Assembly: GCA_009731375.1 (NCBI GenBank)
Contig: BJOX01000098.1
Location: forward strand, 915,444-979,443
Length of the DNA stretch: 64,000 nucleotides
Reading direction: 5' to 3'
From: Paulinella micropora
Taxonomy: Eukaryota > Cercozoa > Imbricatea > Euglyphida
Part shown: one piece after another, positions 59,250 to 64,000 of the stretch
Numbering within the stretch: position 1 is the stretch's first letter
Layout of the letters: the number at the start of each line of letters is the position of its first letter
Program-made: the position numbers and the translations under genes
Notes under the pieces: model-generated
Told to the model about the DNA's origin: nothing
Seen by the model: the letters and a program-made list of their open reading frames with translations, nothing else
Databases searched by the model: none

Positions 59250-59965
59250 AAGGAGAACGAAGACGATATGGTTTGCCGAAGAGAACGCCACAGATATCTG
59301 TGAAGAAGGAGAACGAAGACGATACGATTTGCCGAGGTCATGGCAGAGATGGCCGCGGTTATTTGTGAACCAGCAGAGAGAGAGGAGAACAAGGAGAAGA
59401 AGAGAGAACGAAGACGACACAATCGTCCGCTGTCATGGTGGAGCTTGCAGCGGCTGTTTGTGGACAAGAAGGGGAAAGAGCAAGAAGAGCAAGAGATGCC
59501 ATGAGCCGCTGTCACGGCCGAGACGGGCACGGAAAGGAGATCTGAACAAGGAGAGAGACAAGCAGAACCAAGGATGCATCACGACCCAGATTGGACACGG
59601 CTAGCTGTGAAGAAGAAGAGAAAGAAGAGAAAGAAGAGAAACAAAGCCGACACGATTCGCCTCTGTCATGGTCGAGATGGCCACGGTTATTTGTGAACAA
59701 GGAAAAGAGGGAGAGAGAACAAAGGGTGCATCACGACCCAGACTGGACACGGCTAGCTGTGAAGAAGGAGAAAAGAAGATGAACAGCAACAAAGACGACA
59801 TGATTTGCCGTTGTCATGACCAAGACTGCCCACGGTCAGCTCTAAACGGGGAGAAAGGACAAGAAACAACAAAGACAATTTGCCACTGTGATCTAAGCGG
59901 GGAGAAAGGACAAAGACAATATGCCACTGTAACGCTCGAGACTCCCGCGGCTATCTGCGAAGGAG
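59250..59965 (+). repeat. Degenerate array of the post-SET exon end
   Basis: About ten 70-80-bp units with ATTTGCCG..G.CATGGC.GAGA..GCCGCGG and TATTTGTGA-type endings copy the last 45 bases of exon 29, stop codon included, separated by GAAGAAGGAGAACGAAGACGA. Confidence 0.8.
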
Positions 59966-60535
59966 AAAGTAAATATAGATATAGATATGGATATAGATAT
60001 AGGTATAGGTATAGGTATAGATCTAGATCTATATCTATATCTATTAGATATAGATATAGATATAGATATAGATATAGATATAGGTATAGATATGGATATA
60101 GATATAGATATAGATATTGCAAACAACAACAAAATCGACACGAGTTGCCGCTCTAGATCTAGATCTACATCTACATCTAGATATAGATATAGATATAGAT
60201 CTAGCTTTATCTATATCTATATCTATATCTATACCTATATCTACATCTGCATCTACATCTACACCATATCTAGATCTAGATCTAGATCTAATATCTATGT
60301 CTATATTTCTATATCTTGGTCTATATGCATAGGTATATGCAAAATACATATGCATATATGTCAAATGCATATACATATGCATATGCATATGCATAGGCAT
60401 ATGCATATGCATATGCATATGCATAGGCATATGCATATGCATATGCATATGTATATGTATATGTATATGTATGTGTATGTGTATGTGTATTTGTATATGC
60501 ATGTGTATATGTACATGTATATTTATGTATATGTA
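59966..60535. repeat. (GATATA)n, (CTAGAT)n and (ATGCAT)n simple repeats
   Basis: Hexanucleotide-like repeats. No gene; one further weak post-SET echo near 60118. Confidence 0.8.
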
Positions 60536-61683
<1,148 letters not shown>

Positions 61684-61687
<4 letters not shown>

Positions 61688-62163
61688 TAGTAATAGTGCT
61701 TCTCTGTCAATGGCTGATGCATTTCTGCACATGCGCCTCCATCGNNNNNNNNNNNNNNNNNNNNNNNNNNNNNNNNNNNNNNNNNNNNNNNNNNNNNNNN
61801 NNNNNNNNNNNNNNNNNNNNNNNNNNNNNNNNNNNNNNNNNNNNNNNNNNNNNNNNNNNNNNNNNNNNNNNNNNNNNNNNNNNNNNNNNNNNNNNNNNNN
61901 GGTAGAACTTGACCACTGGGCTATCACGGTGTCAATAATAATAATAATAATAATAGTAACAATAATAATCATAATAATGATAATAATAATAGTGTATCTC
62001 CTGCCAATTGCTGAGCCAAAAGGCCATGTGCATCCAGTCCTCCATTCCATAAGGAAAGTCTCCACACCAATCGGTGGAATAAAGGAAGTGACGGCATAGA
62101 ACATTACTCTAGGAGCTTTATACCAATCAGCCCATGGAAAGGACCGATGGCCTATGTACTCCC

Positions 62164-62165
<2 letters not shown>
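61684..62165 (-). mobile_element. Inverted copy of the SINE-like composite, with a 156-base gap
   Basis: Reverse complement of 51079-51600; the Ns at 61745-61900 hide most of the tRNA-like part, of which 61901-61933 remains. Confidence 0.7.
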
Positions 62166-62195
<30 letters not shown>

Positions 62196-62229
62196 GTAAT
62201 AAGAATAAGAATAGTAATAAGAATAAGAA

Positions 62230-62279
<50 letters not shown>

Positions 62280-62294
62280 ATAATAATAATAATA

Positions 62295-62356
<62 letters not shown>

Positions 62357-62458
62357 TACTTCCTCTAAGGCATACTGATGCAGCTGATTGCACAATCCGT
62401 TTCCGGACATGAGCCTCCATGCCCTTGTTCGAGGTGCTCCGTCCCCACCTAGTCAGTC

Positions 62459-62510
<52 letters not shown>

Positions 62511-62535
62511 TAATAGTAATAATAACAATACTATC

Positions 62536-62584
<49 letters not shown>

Positions 62585-62604
62585 GTAATAATAATAATAA
62601 TAAT
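62166..62604. repeat. (ATA)n tracts with a short related unique block
   Basis: The block at 62358-62458 shares the ACATG.GCCTCCAT.. style of the SINE flank and may be a diverged member. Confidence 0.6.
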
Positions 62605-62845
62605 AGTGCTTCTCAGTCAATGGCGAATGCATTTCTGCACATGTGCCTCCATCGTCTCACCCGCGAGGGGAGTACGAAGATTTGACGATAGGCTCTACTG
62701 ACACCCCCGCAAGGCAGCTCCAAGCCTTCCAGACAGACCAATACTTTCAAAGAAAATATCCTTTGAAAATACTGGCACCGACGGGAATCGAACTGGCGAC
62801 AGGTCCCAGATGGTAGACCTTAACCACTGGGCTATCGCGGTGCCA

Positions 62846-62850
<5 letters not shown>
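62605..62850 (-). mobile_element. Third SINE copy with tRNA-like head
   Basis: tRNA-like part at 62774-62844 on the - strand with ends GGCACCG/CGGTGCC and intact A and B boxes, followed by the unique block and (ATT)n. Confidence 0.7.
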
Positions 62851-62916
<66 letters not shown>

Positions 62917-62921
62917 TTGTA

Positions 62922-63142
62922 ACAGCCGAGGACATTCAAGGTAGTGTCAAAGTCAACCATCAAATTTGAATTGAAAACCAGAATTCAGATTAGCCGCGCG
63001 TTCAATTCAACTGCTATATTAATAATTTCGTCCGCGAAATCAGCACAAATTTTGCGAAGTGTTACCGACAGTTACCGTTTATGAATCTGGCTGTTAATTC
63101 AAATCTGCTGGTCGGCTTTGACGCTTGAATGTCCTCGGCTGT
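62922..63142. mobile_element. 221-bp MITE
   Basis: Ends ACAGCCGAGGACATTCAAG and its exact reverse complement; similarity of the ends continues for about 35 bp. GTA lies on both sides and may be a 3-bp target duplication. No coding capacity. Confidence 0.75.
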
Positions 63143-63350
63143 GTAAGTCTTGACTAGCCTGTGAGGAAATCACCACTACTGTGACGACCTGCATTCAATT
63201 GAAATTACTGTATATAAGTCTTGACTAACCCCCTGCGAGGAAATAACCAACCTGCATTCACTTGAATACACACACCGCTGTCACTTAACCTCAAAATATT
63301 TCCGAGGTCAGGGAAGTTTAGCAAAAGACCCTGGATCTGTCAATTCCAGT
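63143..63350. other. Spacer with an imperfect tandem repeat
   Basis: TAAGTCTTGACTA...CCTGCATTCA.TTGAA occurs twice, about 75 bp apart. No gene. Confidence 0.5.
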
Positions 63351-63595
63351 TGTAGGCATCACCCCCCGGATAGCCGGTAAAAAGTATCTTTTCCTGGTGA
63401 CAGGTGCACCAGCTTGTTTTTCAGTATTATTTGTCAGGATTTGGACCTGATGCCATTTTATTCCTGGTCTGTTGCCGTTTTCATTTTCTGCTTCACTAAG
63501 CTAATACAACGAGACATCATTCTCATTCTTGAGGACTGTGTTTGGTTGTATTATTGATTACCGACTTTTTACGAGCTTTCGTTGGGGGCATTACA
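63351..63595 (+). repeat. 5' LTR of a second gypsy copy
   Basis: Begins TGTAGGCATCACCCCCC, ends GGGGGCATTACA, and is similar along its length to 6038-6284. Confidence 0.7.
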
Positions 63596-63597
63596 TT

Positions 63598-63615
63598 TGG
63601 AGTCCACATCACTAG
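63598..63615 (+). other. Candidate primer-binding site
   Basis: TGGAGTCCACATCACTAG starts two bases after the LTR; its complement ends in CCA as a tRNA 3' end would. The matching tRNA is unknown. Confidence 0.5.
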
Positions 63616-64000
63616 GGTGATTTCTTTCTGCTTTGCAACACAGGCAACAGAGTGAATTTTCACTGACCTGTCTCACACGGGGACCTCAGACGAAAACATA
63701 TACTCCAACACAGCTCCCTCATAACTCTTTCACAAAACAAATAATTTGATTGGTCTCAAGCAGGTGTCTCGTACCCTCTAGCCAAATCAGTATCTGTGTG
63801 CTCACAAGGAGACATCAGATACAAACTCTCTGTCGTTCTTGCTGTTCTCACACAGAGACCAAGAAGAAGGAGGTGGACAGAAGAGTGAAGGAACACACAC
63901 AAAACACAAACAAGCATAGGGACAGGAGCACAACACTTTACCCTTCTAGTTTGTGCATTTATCTGCATTATCTCACACATACGTCAGAGTATTTTTGCAA
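63616..64000 (+). other. Leader of the second gypsy copy, no ORF seen
   Basis: The untranslated start of the element that continues beyond the window. Confidence 0.4.

Overview
The window is nuclear DNA of a eukaryote. Protein genes have spliceosomal GT-AG introns, there are Ty3/gypsy, Tc1/mariner-like and tRNA-derived SINE repeats, and tetranucleotide microsatellites are very abundant. The standard genetic code fits: one retroelement frame of about 1,746 codons is uninterrupted. An endogenous polinton-like virus and a group I intron suggest a protist or alga, but I cannot name the organism.

Layout. (1) 1-6284: 3' part of a Ty3/gypsy retrotransposon (protease tail, reverse transcriptase, RNase H, integrase) ending in a short LTR. 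A related LTR followed by a primer-binding site at 63351-63615 opens a second copy that leaves the window. (2) 7637-28468: a complete 20.8-kb polinton-like virus / Maverick element with 91-bp terminal inverted repeats and a 6-bp target-site duplication. It carries protein-primed DNA polymerase B, a retrovirus-type integrase, packaging ATPase, major and minor capsid proteins, a Ulp1/adenain-like cysteine protease, a lipase, an ExoX-C-like protein, a GIY-YIG nuclease and a phage-like fibre with an S74 intramolecular chaperone. Most genes carry single-base frameshifts or in-frame stops, so the copy is decayed or its consensus has indel errors. GC-rich double hairpins recur at its gene ends and one interrupts the polymerase gene.

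(3) 28475-31070: host spacer and simple repeats. (4) 31071-59247: one large host gene on the + strand, reconstructed here as 29 exons with compatible phases except at one assembly gap. It encodes a histone-lysine methyltransferase of SUV39/G9a type: Ser-rich N-terminus, PWWP-like domain, PHD finger, ankyrin repeats, pre-SET, SET, post-SET. About 4.8 kb of coding sequence is spread over 28 kb because introns are inflated by microsatellites. Many exon edges are repeated inside the adjoining introns, often with their splice site ('exon echoes'). One intron holds a group I ribozyme, another a Tc1/mariner-like element. (5) 59250-64000: a degenerate array of the last exon, simple repeats, SINE copies, a 221-bp MITE and the second LTR.

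The viral genes form a self-contained replication, integration and virion-assembly module. The host gene is an unrelated chromatin regulator downstream.
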